Assembly: GCF_006385255.1 (NCBI RefSeq)
Contig: NZ_VFJE01000047.1
Coordinates: forward strand, 1 to 64,000
Direction: 5' to 3'
DNA: 64,000 bases
From: Flavobacterium microcysteis
GTDB lineage: Bacteria > Bacteroidota > Bacteroidia > Flavobacteriales > Flavobacteriaceae
The notes under the pieces are model-generated. The model saw only the letters and a program-made list of their open reading frames with translations, was not told the DNA's origin and did not search any database. A program made the position numbers and the translations under genes. Shown piece by piece: positions 26,301 to 33,365 of this stretch; positions within the stretch are counted from its first letter, which is position 1; the number at the start of each line of letters is the position of its first letter.

Positions 26301-27367
26301 ACCTTCAGGTTAATGAAACCAATGTAGTGTTTTACAATGCCCCTACAGGAGGAACGCCTCTGGCAACAACCACTCCTTTAGTAGCAGGAATCTACTATGT
26401 TGCTTTAAGCGACGGTACTTGCCAAAGCGCAACAAGACTGGCTATTACAGTACGATTCCTGACAGATGGTTTGGCTGTAATTACCGGAGGAGGCAACGAG
26501 GCTTGTTCTTCTGAAACAGTGACCTATACTACTGCATCCGGAATGACAGACTATATCTGGGATGTAGTTGGCGGAACAATTACAGGCGGCGGACAAGCAT
26601 CAGACAACTTTGCCACTGTAACCTGGAATACTGTAGGAACAGGAAACGTAAGTGTTATGTTTACAAACACTATTGGCTGTTCAAGCGATAATTTTGCTAC
26701 TAGAGATATTGCTATCAATGTCTGCTCTGATATTACGATCAGCAAGACTGCCAGCAATCTCAAGCCTAGTATAGATGAAAACATCATATTCACGATAACC
26801 ATAAACAATAACGGGCAAAGTAACTTTACAGACCTCGTAATCAGCGAGCCTATTCAGAGCGGCTTCCAGTATGTGAGTTCTAATGCTTCGACCGGAACTT
26901 TTTCCAACTCGTCTGGTCTTTGGACTATCCCTACACTGGCTTCCGGACAAACAGCAACGCTTCAGATTACAGTTAAGGTACTTTCTACCGGAAGTTATGT
27001 AAATACGGTAGCAATAACCTCATCTATTCCAATAGATTCGAATGTAGAAAATAACATAGCGTCTATCTCTCTCGAACCTATTTGCTTGATTGTATACAAT
27101 GAGTTCAGTCCGAATAATGACGGCGATAACGACTTATTCCGAATTGACTGTATTGAGAATTATCCAAACAACACGTTGCAGATTCATAATCGCTACGGTG
27201 TTGAAGTCTATAAGACCAGAGCCTACCATAATACATGGGACGGAACTGCGAATGTCAACTCTCCTATCAACGAAGACAAAAAACTTCCGACAGGAACGTA
27301 TTATTACATTCTTGATTTAGGCGATGGTACTGGAACAAAAAGCGGATGGATCTATCTGATCCGCTAA
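20342..27367 (+). CDS. Giant T9SS cargo protein with type B (gliding-motility-type) sorting domain
   Basis: 2341 residues. Signal peptide 1-32 (ILILLLFYHNPLSAQS). A module of roughly 320 residues occurs twice (about 35-385 and 730-1050), each with VDGN/LDSDP patches and repeated LLNL motifs. Ig-like PKD/SprB-type domains lie between. Nine tandem repeats of about 77 residues follow (about 1350-2040), then a PKD-like domain (YIWDVVGGTITGGG), one DUF11 domain (about 2130-2240) and a C-terminal sorting domain with the hallmark NEFSPNNDGDNDLF and closing GTKSGWIYLIR (TIGR04131-like). It is presumably exported by T9SS and placed on the cell surface. The next two genes encode a PorP/SprF protein and a PorE-like OmpA protein, matching the sprB-sprF layout where the SprF protein is needed for delivery of its cargo. 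Confidence 0.95.
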   Translation: MKINFTFHRAYYFLYSPILILLLFYHNPLSAQSTRVYATVISGESNTDLSANAVDGNLATKANVRASSGLALGIGAYSGYIELEYATPLPANTTSYIKIQTDENLLPSLLGGSLGGLLSNVLGTVLIGNQEFTVQAKNGNDVLLQGDSQDIGEFATERLRIVTDETGDYFVAITPAQSYNRIRLRNRIGSLLGLFNTKQLGVFDAFYISDPDDCGYASYTSYSGSGISLDLLNLGGAGVTNPKNVLDSDPNSFSRLSLGILGVAASIEQTVYFDGLSRTTDEFDVRLKVDPSLLALGVANNIQIIAYNGPAIVDSRSLSSLLNLDLLTLLQGNQVATIPFAPNAPADRITIRYSSLLNLQLTQRLDLYDIVRVPKMPTITDPATLNAIVCSGSTASLIATTADGNEIRWYNTATGGPILGTVASGAPFVTTQLSADTIFYVAAAKIGCTEESRRVAVPVKVINLPTAADINIQSSLVACQGNIVLTPTTTIGGALIRYYTDQNKTQEITTGFAGHAGVTYVKNPATGALTITGLSEANSPYSYFISLTAGGLCENTVNNLKEVTVNVSSILNLQIQPAISGCGSVNLADAIINLNPTTTYLFFNASNAPITAEAASNITTSGTYYIQAQGANASCSSDILPVVVTVNAQPNLSITNTALVTQIGSTVTLDAVSTGAITWYAPNGTALPSNVAGPFATAGYYTFTAIASDGICSISGSVTITVLDPNECPPLSERKYANSQRWNTILTGGVINEGSAVDGNVQTFSTITTGIGLLGIGTTSQILEWSETISAGTPVTIKLGSEYSGVTLAGGFSVVGTKRNGSGVPVDVGTLQSVSGSLLNLLSGQNNFEYTFVPANNAGPQAYDGVRIEITSLLSVAQSAKIYEAYYKTPVTQVACQTGDVEDVLYGAIDLGIGAATSLVGVTTPRNAIDNSETSFATMLSSVGILAAAELTTVFRTPSVVGDTLKIRISRPGSLLNLNLLAGITIQPVLNEALAGPAIGNASVLLNLQLLPGDQGAILTVVPQHSFDRIRIRFGGVANVLDQLRIHNIERVANTKVLGGDENNAVEACQGETIRLEADSIACTSFIWYDARVGGNVVSTGNSFTLPNNLSAGTHVYYVQPVRFGCQFMARGKVSVLVTQTAPTDAIASVQINGGNTTSFCTATGNVVLDAVLNSTMTLTNPVFYWYQLNGTTQTLIPSETDSSLALTGLTPGTYTYFVGVSSDEYCQTAMADRTQVTFTILPPSTAGDVTIDNKTVCLNSTVTLAPTSTLASPQFTYYFTNDTTQPITNSTVGGITYALGTNGTLSITGLVTAGSPYTYYIAVTSNTTCLNTAGNLKAVTVTVGNPPAPTTNNATQNFCSTNNPTVANLQVNEANIVFYNQPLGGVPLSLTTPLVAGIYYVAQIDGSCESDTRLAITVTIGNPPTPTTANPIQNFCQLDNPTVASIQVNEPNVVFYDAEVNGNLLAPTTPLTAGIYYASILDGTCESLERLPITVTITDPGTPTTAATTQNFCQGDNPTVADLDVNQTNVVFYSLPNGGTPLAPTEALTNGTYYASLVDPTGCESVMRLAITVNITVVGTPTTNDTTQDFCLEDNPTVASIQVNEPNVIFYNAPTGGSQYASTAPLTSGIYYASLVNGVCHSETRLAITVTVANPNTPITKFATQNFCQANNPTVADLDVNETNVVFYDALTGGNLLAPTTPLVAGIYYAALQVGDCESAFRLAITVTISNPATPTTNDDTQEFCSAQNPTIANLQVNEPNVVFYNLPTGGTPLALTEALTNGTYYVSLRDGTGCESVNRLQITVSITVVGIPTTTSTTQNFCLSSNPTVANIQVNEPGVVFFDAPTGGNIIATTSVLTAGVYYASLFNGICESEARLAITVTIGNPSTPTTNNASQSFCLSSNPTVSNIQVNGANIIFYNAPNGGTPLAPTTALTNGIYYASTTDGVCESINRLAITVTINNPNTPTTGNPIQDFCQADGPTIANLQVNETNVVFYNAPTGGTPLATTTPLVAGIYYVALSDGTCQSATRLAITVRFLTDGLAVITGGGNEACSSETVTYTTASGMTDYIWDVVGGTITGGGQASDNFATVTWNTVGTGNVSVMFTNTIGCSSDNFATRDIAINVCSDITISKTASNLKPSIDENIIFTITINNNGQSNFTDLVISEPIQSGFQYVSSNASTGTFSNSSGLWTIPTLASGQTATLQITVKVLSTGSYVNTVAITSSIPIDSNVENNIASISLEPICLIVYNEFSPNNDGDNDLFRIDCIENYPNNTLQIHNRYGVEVYKTRAYHNTWDGTANVNSPINEDKKLPTGTYYYILDLGDGTGTKSGWIYLIR
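24390..26460 (+). repeat. Nine tandem repeats of about 77 residues in the T9SS cargo gene
   Basis: Each unit follows the pattern TT...TQ.FC...NPTVA..QVNE.NVVFYNAPTGG.PLA.TT.L..GIYYAS...G.CES..RLAITV. Nine units average about 230 nt. Two Cys per unit (FC and CES) could form a disulfide. Unlike the left adhesin, the units have diverged in DNA sequence, so the array is older. Confidence 0.9.
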
Positions 27368-27403
27368 TTCCAAAGGATAATTTCAATTTAAAACAGCAAG
27401 AGT

Positions 27404-28330
27404 ATGAAAATCACTATATACAAAATCAGCTTAGCGTTTCTTTTTATCCTGATTTCGATAAAAACAAATGCACAACAAGATCCGGGATATACGCAGTATA
27501 TGTATAATCCACTGACAATAAACCCTGGTTATGCGGGATCAACAGGAACGCTTGAGGCGGTCCTGTTGCATCGCTCGCAATGGGTTGGAATAGACGGTGC
27601 TCCATCTACACAGGCATTCACGCTCCACAGTCCGTTGACAAACGACAAAATTGGCTTAGGATTCACGGCGGTGAATGATAATCTTGGACCTTCAAACGAA
27701 ATCTATCTTGACGGAAATTTTTCTTATACGCTAATGTTTAGCTATAATACCAAACTGGCTTTAGGAATAAAAGCGGGTGCAAGAGTACTAAACGTAGATT
27801 GGTCCAAAGGAAGGTTTTATGATGGTTCTGATCCATTATTAAACAGTAATATCAATAATAAGATTACGCCATCACTCGGTGCAGGAGCTTATCTGTATTC
27901 AGACAACTGGTATGTTGGGGCTTCGGTTCCAAGCTTTATCAAAGGCGATTACTATGATGATATACAGGAATCCATACAAATCGAAAGGCTTCATTACTAT
28001 TTGATAGGAGGTTATGTGTTCAATTTTTCAGACAATTTTAAATTCAAGCCCGCTGTTTTGGCAAAAGGTGTCAGCGGATCGCCTATTTCGGTAGACTTTT
28101 CGGCCAATTTCCTGATTCAGGAAAAATTCACCATAGGTGCCGGATACCGCTGGGATGATTCAGTCAGCGCATTGCTTGGATTCCAGATTTCAAAAGACTT
28201 TTTTGTGGGGTATTCCTATGATTACACTACAACCGATCTTAACAAATATAATGACGGTTCCCATGAAATTATCTTACGCTACCAATTGTCTAGAAAAACA
28301 AGTCAAATCAAATCACAACGATTCTTCTAA
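27404..28330 (+). CDS. PorP/SprF family T9SS outer-membrane protein
   Basis: 308 residues. Signal peptide (LAFLFILISIKTNAQQ) followed by the family start DPGYTQYMYNPLTINPGYAG, then alternating beta strands ending in a short tail. PorP/SprF proteins are outer-membrane beta-barrels that handle type B T9SS cargo; in Flavobacterium johnsoniae SprF is needed for SprB export. Its place 36 nt after the cargo gene suggests it serves that protein, and it is followed 11 nt later by the PorE-like gene. Confidence 0.95.
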   Translation: MKITIYKISLAFLFILISIKTNAQQDPGYTQYMYNPLTINPGYAGSTGTLEAVLLHRSQWVGIDGAPSTQAFTLHSPLTNDKIGLGFTAVNDNLGPSNEIYLDGNFSYTLMFSYNTKLALGIKAGARVLNVDWSKGRFYDGSDPLLNSNINNKITPSLGAGAYLYSDNWYVGASVPSFIKGDYYDDIQESIQIERLHYYLIGGYVFNFSDNFKFKPAVLAKGVSGSPISVDFSANFLIQEKFTIGAGYRWDDSVSALLGFQISKDFFVGYSYDYTTTDLNKYNDGSHEIILRYQLSRKTSQIKSQRFF

Positions 28331-28341
28331 AAAATAAGCTC

Positions 28342-30276
28342 ATGAAAAATATATTCCTACTACTCCTGTGCCTAAGCATCGCTTCGGTAAACGGACAAAG
28401 CAAATTAAAAAAGGCCAATAAGCTTTTCAAGGAATTTTCTTATGTAGATGCTTCAAAAGCTTATGAAGAATATCTTGACAAAGAAAAGTCGCCTTCAACA
28501 CAGGCACTTAAAAATGCAGGTGATTCCTTTTATTATATTGACGATAAGCGAAATGCTTTAAAATGGTACCAAAAGCTATATGACATTCAAGGCACCAGCA
28601 TGCCTGACGAATATCTTTTACGATATGTCGAATCTTTAAAGGGTGTTCTGGATTATGAAAAAGCAGATAAGGTAACCAAAGAATATCTTGCCGGCAAAGG
28701 CGACCAAAAAAGAATTGCAGCCTATAACCGATTAAAAAAGCAGATGGACAGTTTATCAAAGGAAAAACCTTTGTATACGATCCGAAATTTAGAAATCAAT
28801 ACCGATAAATCTGATTTCGGTACTGCTTTTTACGGAGATAAGGTTGTCTTTTCTTCTAGTAGAGATACCACAAAATTCAAGGACAAGCTGTACAACTGGA
28901 ACAAGCAGCCTTTTTTGAATCTTTATGTAGCGGAAAGAAATACGGCTACCGGAAGTCTGTTCAATGAAACGGTTTTCTTGCCTAATGCAATGACAAAATA
29001 CCATGAGGCTACGATAGCTTTTACTCCAGACCTTAAAACGGTATATTATTCAACGAATATTGTCAGAAAAAAGAAGCTTGTCAATGACGAAGAAGGCACT
29101 AACAACTTTAAAATCGTCAGGGGAACTATTGCCGATGGCAAATTGAATTCTCCGCAAGATATTTTCTTCAACAGCAAAAAATATTCGGTTGGACATCCTG
29201 CCTTGAGCGAAGACGGAAAATGGCTTTTCTTTGCTTCTGACATGCCGGGAGGATATGGCGGGTCAGACCTGTATGTTTGCCAAGTTGCTAGTGATGGAAC
29301 TATTGGTCCGCCAAAAAATCTGGGACCAGATATAAACACTGCGGGCAATGATATGTTTCCTTCTTTTTCAAATGGAATGTTGTACTTTGCTTCAGACGGC
29401 CATTTCGGTTGGGGCGGATTGGACATTTATGAAAGTAGATTCAAAGAAGACCAGACTTTTTCAGAACCTAAAAATTTAGGCGCACCAATCAACAGCAACA
29501 ATGATGATTTTGCCTATATCGTAGATCCTAAAGACACCTATGGTTATTTTTCTTCTAACCGGTCTCAAGGAAAAGGTGACGATGACATTTACTATTTCAC
29601 AAAAGAAAAAGCTCCATGCAATCAGCTGATTTCAGGAAAAGTGACCAATTCAAAAAGCAAACTGCCTATTGGTGATGCTAACATAAAAGTTTCGAATATG
29701 TTTGGTGATAAAATTGCAGAAACAACTTCAGGCGCAGATGGAATTTACAAAATAACAGTTCCTTGCAACATGAAAGTCAAAGTTTCAGCAACCAAAACCG
29801 GACATAGCACGGAAGAAAAGGAAATTGAAAGCAAAAAAGTCAATGGTGCCGAAATTAAAGATGTGAATTTTGAATTGACCAAATACGAAGATCTGGTTAT
29901 CATTGATGGAGACAAGGAAAAAATCGACATCAACCCTATCTTTTTTGACTATGACAAATCGGATATAACCCCGCAAGCTGCTATAGAGTTAGACAAAGTT
30001 GTCTTTGCTATGTCTAAATTTCCAAACATCAAAATCAAGATTGAATCGCATACGGACTCTAGAGGGAAAGATGCCTACAACTTGAAACTTTCAGATGCCC
30101 GAGCAAAATCAACGCAAACCTATATCCTGTCAAAAGGAATCGATCCGACACGAATCATAAGTGCCATCGGATATGGTGAAACCCGATTGACAAATAAATG
30201 TAAAAACGGTGTGAAATGCACCGAGGCCGAACACCTGGCCAACAGGCGCTCCGACTTTATCGTTATTGAAAAGTAG
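28342..30276 (+). CDS. PorE-like OmpA-family protein (TPR, PD40, carboxypeptidase-regulatory, OmpA)
   Basis: 644 residues. Signal peptide 1-18; TPR-like helices (about 20-130); WD40-like PD40 beta-propeller (about 150-430: LSEDGKWLFFASDMPGGYGG, MLYFASDGHFGWGGLDIYE); a carboxypeptidase-regulatory-like domain (about 435-515); and a C-terminal OmpA domain with FFDYDKSDIT, ESHTDSRG and LSDARAKS that binds peptidoglycan. This architecture is that of PorE, which anchors T9SS components to the cell wall. It closes the cargo/SprF/PorE-like operon and is followed by a terminator. Confidence 0.94.
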   Translation: MKNIFLLLLCLSIASVNGQSKLKKANKLFKEFSYVDASKAYEEYLDKEKSPSTQALKNAGDSFYYIDDKRNALKWYQKLYDIQGTSMPDEYLLRYVESLKGVLDYEKADKVTKEYLAGKGDQKRIAAYNRLKKQMDSLSKEKPLYTIRNLEINTDKSDFGTAFYGDKVVFSSSRDTTKFKDKLYNWNKQPFLNLYVAERNTATGSLFNETVFLPNAMTKYHEATIAFTPDLKTVYYSTNIVRKKKLVNDEEGTNNFKIVRGTIADGKLNSPQDIFFNSKKYSVGHPALSEDGKWLFFASDMPGGYGGSDLYVCQVASDGTIGPPKNLGPDINTAGNDMFPSFSNGMLYFASDGHFGWGGLDIYESRFKEDQTFSEPKNLGAPINSNNDDFAYIVDPKDTYGYFSSNRSQGKGDDDIYYFTKEKAPCNQLISGKVTNSKSKLPIGDANIKVSNMFGDKIAETTSGADGIYKITVPCNMKVKVSATKTGHSTEEKEIESKKVNGAEIKDVNFELTKYEDLVIIDGDKEKIDINPIFFDYDKSDITPQAAIELDKVVFAMSKFPNIKIKIESHTDSRGKDAYNLKLSDARAKSTQTYILSKGIDPTRIISAIGYGETRLTNKCKNGVKCTEAEHLANRRSDFIVIEK

Positions 30277-30303
30277 ATTTTTTTGGGGAATCTTGATTGC
30301 GTT

Positions 30304-30337
30304 AGGACTGCCGTAAAAAGCAGTCCTTTCTCATTTT
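30304..30337 (+). terminator. Terminator of the T9SS cargo operon
   Basis: Perfect 8-bp stem AGGACTGC/GCAGTCCT with an 8-nt loop, followed by a T-rich tract, 28 nt after the PorE-like stop codon. Confidence 0.7.
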
Positions 30338-30430
30338 AAACACATCATATAACTTTTTCTGTTAATTGTGTAAGGGATTTTCTCTCTAAAAGAAAGAAAT
30401 TTGAGATACAGTAACTTTAAAAATCGGATT

Positions 30431-30634
30431 ATGAAAAGTTTAGCGAACAAATTATTTTTAGTAGCATCAGTTGTATTGTTAGGTATTATGACTTCGTGCA
30501 AGGAAAAAAACACAGAAAACAATGTAGATGTTGACATGCCAGATACCACAACTGTAGTGGAACCAACTGCGCCAGCAACACCAGATACTGCAACTGTTCC
30601 TACTGATACAACAAAAACGCCTATGCCTAAATAG
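30431..30634 (+). CDS. Small lipoprotein with Thr/Pro-rich tail
   Basis: 67 residues from the ATG at 30431; an upstream in-frame ATG at 30401 would place ten extra polar residues before the signal and is rejected. Signal LFLVASVVLLGIMTSC has a lipobox with the Cys near residue 22. The mature part is only about 45 residues, rich in Thr, Pro and Asp (DTTTVVEPTAPATPD), unstructured and perhaps a surface or periplasmic linker. Function unknown. Confidence 0.72.
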   Translation: MKSLANKLFLVASVVLLGIMTSCKEKNTENNVDVDMPDTTTVVEPTAPATPDTATVPTDTTKTPMPK

Positions 30635-30661
30635 TCAAAAAAAGGATCAAAAAAAACAACT

Positions 30662-30841
30662 ATGGAAGAGAATCAAAACAAGGACAACCACCATCTAAAT
30701 TTTGGGTCTGAAAATAGCTCCATTAACCTGAAATCTAAACTGCCGGATTGGCTTTTGGAGTTTGTCAGGCCACCTATGGTATGCACATCGGCCCCGTATG
30801 AAAATGCACTGGAAGGTTATCCTGAAGATGATGATCTCTGA
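30662..30841 (+). CDS. Small hypothetical protein (59 residues)
   Basis: A short frame starting ATGGAAGAG 27 nt after the lipoprotein stop, ending TGA at 30839-30841. The product is polar with a central LPDWLLEFVRPPMVC segment and acidic end GYPEDDDL. No signal peptide. Spacing and a terminator shortly after suggest co-transcription with the lipoprotein gene. No family recognised; reality rests on position and composition. Confidence 0.45.
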   Translation: MEENQNKDNHHLNFGSENSSINLKSKLPDWLLEFVRPPMVCTSAPYENALEGYPEDDDL

Positions 30842-31212
30842 CATTTTAAACATACTAGGTAATTGAGATAACTCAATTATTTAATTTTGGGGATTATTTA
30901 TTTCTAAAATCCCTGCTAGTATCTTATATAGCAGGGATTTTATTTTTCCAACCAATAACGATTTCTTTTCAATAAAAAAGGCTGACAGTTAAAAGACCCC
31001 ATCAAAGTGTTACTACAAGCATATACATTATATTCCAGCAAATGGTAGAGAAATCGGTGCTATTAAAATTGTATTTCTTTTCACAAATTTTATAAAATCA
31101 TTAGTACTGTTCCGATTTTAAAGTTTGTAAATTTAATAGACATAAATCTCATAACAAGCTCAATTTGGAGCTTTGGATACTACAATAAAAATAACCTGTA
31201 AACTTCTACACT
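30842..31212. other. Intergenic region with terminator
   Basis: Apart from the strong terminator at 30906-30948 I see only A/T-rich DNA and no convincing gene. Confidence 0.6.
30906..30948 (+). terminator. Strong rho-independent terminator
   Basis: Perfect 13-bp stem AAAATCCCTGCTA/TAGCAGGGATTTT with a 10-nt loop and a T-rich tail; ends the small lipoprotein transcript. Confidence 0.85.
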
Positions 31213-31464
31213 ATGAAAACCAAAAATGTATTACTAGGAATCGCAGCCGGAGTTGCCGCTGTAGCCGTCGCCAGATTAATCCTGAAAAAAACCGGAGCCT
31301 GGGATTCGATGTGCGAAAGAGCATCTGATATAGAAGACAAAATGTTTCACAAAGGATATCGAAAAAGAGAGCGGGAATCATTAAGTAATCTTCCAAAAGG
31401 AGAAGAAAAAACCGTAAACAAAAAACACTATGAAGCTTCAAAGCTTAAGAACGCAGTTCTGTAG
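31213..31464 (+). CDS. Small membrane-anchored hypothetical protein (YtxH-like layout)
   Basis: 83 residues: a short hydrophobic N-terminal segment (NVLLGIAAGVAAVAVARLI) followed by a charged, basic tail (HKGYRKRERES). This resembles YtxH-type general-stress proteins in layout, but no diagnostic motif is present. Followed by a strong terminator, so probably monocistronic. Confidence 0.7.
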   Translation: MKTKNVLLGIAAGVAAVAVARLILKKTGAWDSMCERASDIEDKMFHKGYRKRERESLSNLPKGEEKTVNKKHYEASKLKNAVL

Positions 31465-31489
31465 CAGGCAAGACTCTTACATAAAAAGT

Positions 31490-31523
31490 AAAACGGCTTA
31501 TGCTATGGTTATAAGCCGTTTTT
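31490..31523. terminator. Bidirectional terminator
   Basis: Stem AAAACGGCTTAT paired with ATAAGCCGTTTT around a short loop; A- and T-runs on both sides let it serve the small gene on the left (+) and the membrane-protein gene on the right (-). Confidence 0.8.
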
Positions 31524-31546
31524 CAATTTAACATAGTTCAGTAATG

Positions 31547-31855
31547 CTAAATAGTATCCTGGTGGTAGTTGGGTTCCTCTTTAAAATGATTGTGCCTTTT
31601 CAATCGGATACGCCTTGAATTAGCCACATATTTTTTAGAAAAGCTAGTGTATATAAAAATATTCATCTTGCGCTTTCCTCGAATAAGCAATGGTATGTTT
31701 ATCATAACTCCCACGACACAAATAGACATCAGGATTAGCAACAATAGCATATATATGATATAGTTCAGCTCTAAAGAGTTTCTAAAATCGGTGACAAAAA
31801 AATAAGCCGCAATTCCAAAAACAAAAATCGATAAGAATAAGGATACTACTTTCAT
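31547..31855 (-). CDS. Small membrane protein with two spans
   Basis: 102 residues. Two hydrophobic helices (VVSLFLSIFVFGIAAYFFV and YIIYMLLLLILMSICVVGVM) are followed by a basic cytoplasmic tail (KKYVANSRRIRLKRHNH). No family recognised. Shares a bidirectional terminator with the gene on its left. Confidence 0.62.
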   Translation of the reverse strand: MKVVSLFLSIFVFGIAAYFFVTDFRNSLELNYIIYMLLLLILMSICVVGVMINIPLLIRGKRKMNIFIYTSFSKKYVANSRRIRLKRHNHFKEEPNYHQDTI

Positions 31856-32074
31856 GATTTTGCTTTTTTAGTTGGACTTTTTACTCTGAAAATGAAATCT
31901 TTATACCCAAATTTAAGCATTCTTTAACAAAAATTTTTACATAATTTTAAGAAATACTTATACAATACGGTGATTGCGTAAATCACTATATTTCAATACC
32001 GTAAATTGAAATCGTATAAATAAAAACATGAATAGTATAATTTTTCACCTATTAAAAAATTATACATTTGAAAT

Positions 32075-32171
32075 AAGGGAACAAAACTGAGTTAAATTAA
32101 CAAGGGGGAAAATTGCTATACTAATTCAGCCAATAAAATTGGAGTATTTTGAAAAAGGTACTCCTTTTTTT
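32075..32171 (+). ncRNA. Candidate small RNA
   Basis: An exact TAnnTTTG box (TACATTTG, 32063-32070) is followed about 75 nt later by a terminator (GGAGTA/TACTCC stem, 32141-32164, then seven T's) with no coding frame between. The predicted transcript of about 95 nt includes the unusual G-run AAGGGGGAAAATTG. Only promoter and terminator signals support this. Confidence 0.35.
32141..32171 (+). terminator. Orphan terminator before the AraC gene
   Basis: Stem GGAGTA/TACTCC with a 12-nt loop and seven T's. No protein gene upstream on this strand explains it. Confidence 0.6.
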
Positions 32172-32296
32172 GTGGATGCAAGTTGCTGAAATATAGCCTA
32201 AAACCAAAAACGATTAAATATTCTTCAAAATACTCGATAGAAAGCCATAAGAGTTATAACATTTTTTAATAAATTTAGTGTCCTAACTCCTCCCAC

Positions 32297-32854
32297 ATGA
32301 AACTCTACATCAAATATGACATCAATCAGGCCTGCCGGATAATCTTGCAGGAACAGCTGGAAAAATTTGGCATCCAATACCAGCTTCTCGACCTTGGAGA
32401 AATAGAATTCAAGGAATCAATCCCTGAAGAAACGTATAATGAGTTAAGAGAAGCCTTAAAAAAATACGGTATCGAACTGCTCGACAATCAAAAAAGTCAG
32501 CTTATCCAAAAAATAAAAGATACCATAATAGAAATGGTATATGAAAAAGACAAACTGCCAACATCTACCATTTCCTCCTATCTTTCGGACAAGCTTAATC
32601 TGAGTTACGGTTATATCTCAAATATATTTTCAGAACATACCTATACTTCTATTGAGAACTATATCATTATGCAGAAAATAGAAAGAGCTAAAAAACTGAT
32701 TATAGAAGACGGACTAACGCTAACAGAAGTATCTTATAAACTGAACTACAGTAGCGTGGCACACCTTTCCGGGCAATTCAAAAAAACTACAGGTCTCACC
32801 CCTTCCATGTTTAAAAGGATCGTAGATAAAAGACGTAGTATGAACAAAGAGTAA
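32297..32854 (+). CDS. AraC-family transcriptional regulator
   Basis: 185 residues. The C-terminal AraC/XylS-type DNA-binding region (about 90-180) shows both helix-turn-helix units: LSDKLNLSYGYISNIFSEH and LTEVSYKLNYSSVAHLSGQF, ending KTTGLTPSMFK. The N-terminal 80 residues are a small alpha/beta domain without a cupin or receiver signature. It lies 41 nt before a receiver gene and a histidine kinase on the same strand and may be the output of that pathway. Confidence 0.9.
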   Translation: MKLYIKYDINQACRIILQEQLEKFGIQYQLLDLGEIEFKESIPEETYNELREALKKYGIELLDNQKSQLIQKIKDTIIEMVYEKDKLPTSTISSYLSDKLNLSYGYISNIFSEHTYTSIENYIIMQKIERAKKLIIEDGLTLTEVSYKLNYSSVAHLSGQFKKTTGLTPSMFKRIVDKRRSMNKE

Positions 32855-32895
32855 CAATTAAAACCTATATTTGAGATATCAAAAACCCCTAAACT

Positions 32896-33348
32896 ATGAT
32901 TAAAGACCAGTCTACCATAAACATTATGCTTGCAGATGATGATGAAGACGATCGTAACTTTTTTAACGATGCTATTAAAGAGTTAAAAATCAATAATAAC
33001 CTTACAGTCTTTAAGAACGGAAGAGAATTAATGGATTATCTTGAAAGACCAGATATAGTATTGCCGCATATTCTGTTTCTGGACTTAAACATGCCTAGTA
33101 AAAGTGGAAATGAATGTCTTACGGAAATACGCCAAAATCCTAAGTTTAAAGACATGTCAATTGCAATTTATTCGACTTCGTCTTCAGATAAAGATATAGA
33201 GGAGACATTTGTTGGCGGTGCCAATATTTACATTAAAAAGCCTAACGACTTTGCAAACCTGAAAAAAGTGCTAAGGGAAGTTGTCAATATCAATTGGCAA
33301 TTCCATACTTCCGGATTAAACAAAGACACTTTCTTTTTCAGCATCTAA
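32896..33348 (+). CDS. Stand-alone response-regulator receiver (CheY-like)
   Basis: 150 residues: acidic cluster LADDDEDDR, phospho-acceptor Asp63 in FLDLNMP, YSTSS switch region and Lys in KKPND. No output domain. It lies 17 nt before the kinase gene, so it is probably that kinase's phosphorylation target. Its closest relative in the window is the orphan receiver at 18038-18481. Confidence 0.93.
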   Translation: MIKDQSTINIMLADDDEDDRNFFNDAIKELKINNNLTVFKNGRELMDYLERPDIVLPHILFLDLNMPSKSGNECLTEIRQNPKFKDMSIAIYSTSSSDKDIEETFVGGANIYIKKPNDFANLKKVLREVVNINWQFHTSGLNKDTFFFSI

Positions 33349-33365
33349 AGCGAAAAACAAAGGAT

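Larger units (their letters stand above)
31856..32296. other. Intergenic region with a candidate small RNA
   Basis: 441 bp, A/T-rich. It contains a good -7 box and a terminator that could bound a short non-coding transcript (separate entry). No protein-coding frame seen. Confidence 0.6.

Noticed and set aside
33294..33365. Longer start for the PAS histidine kinase
   Set aside because: It would overlap the receiver gene by 55 nt and add a polar tail before the membrane helix; the ATG at 33366 fits better.
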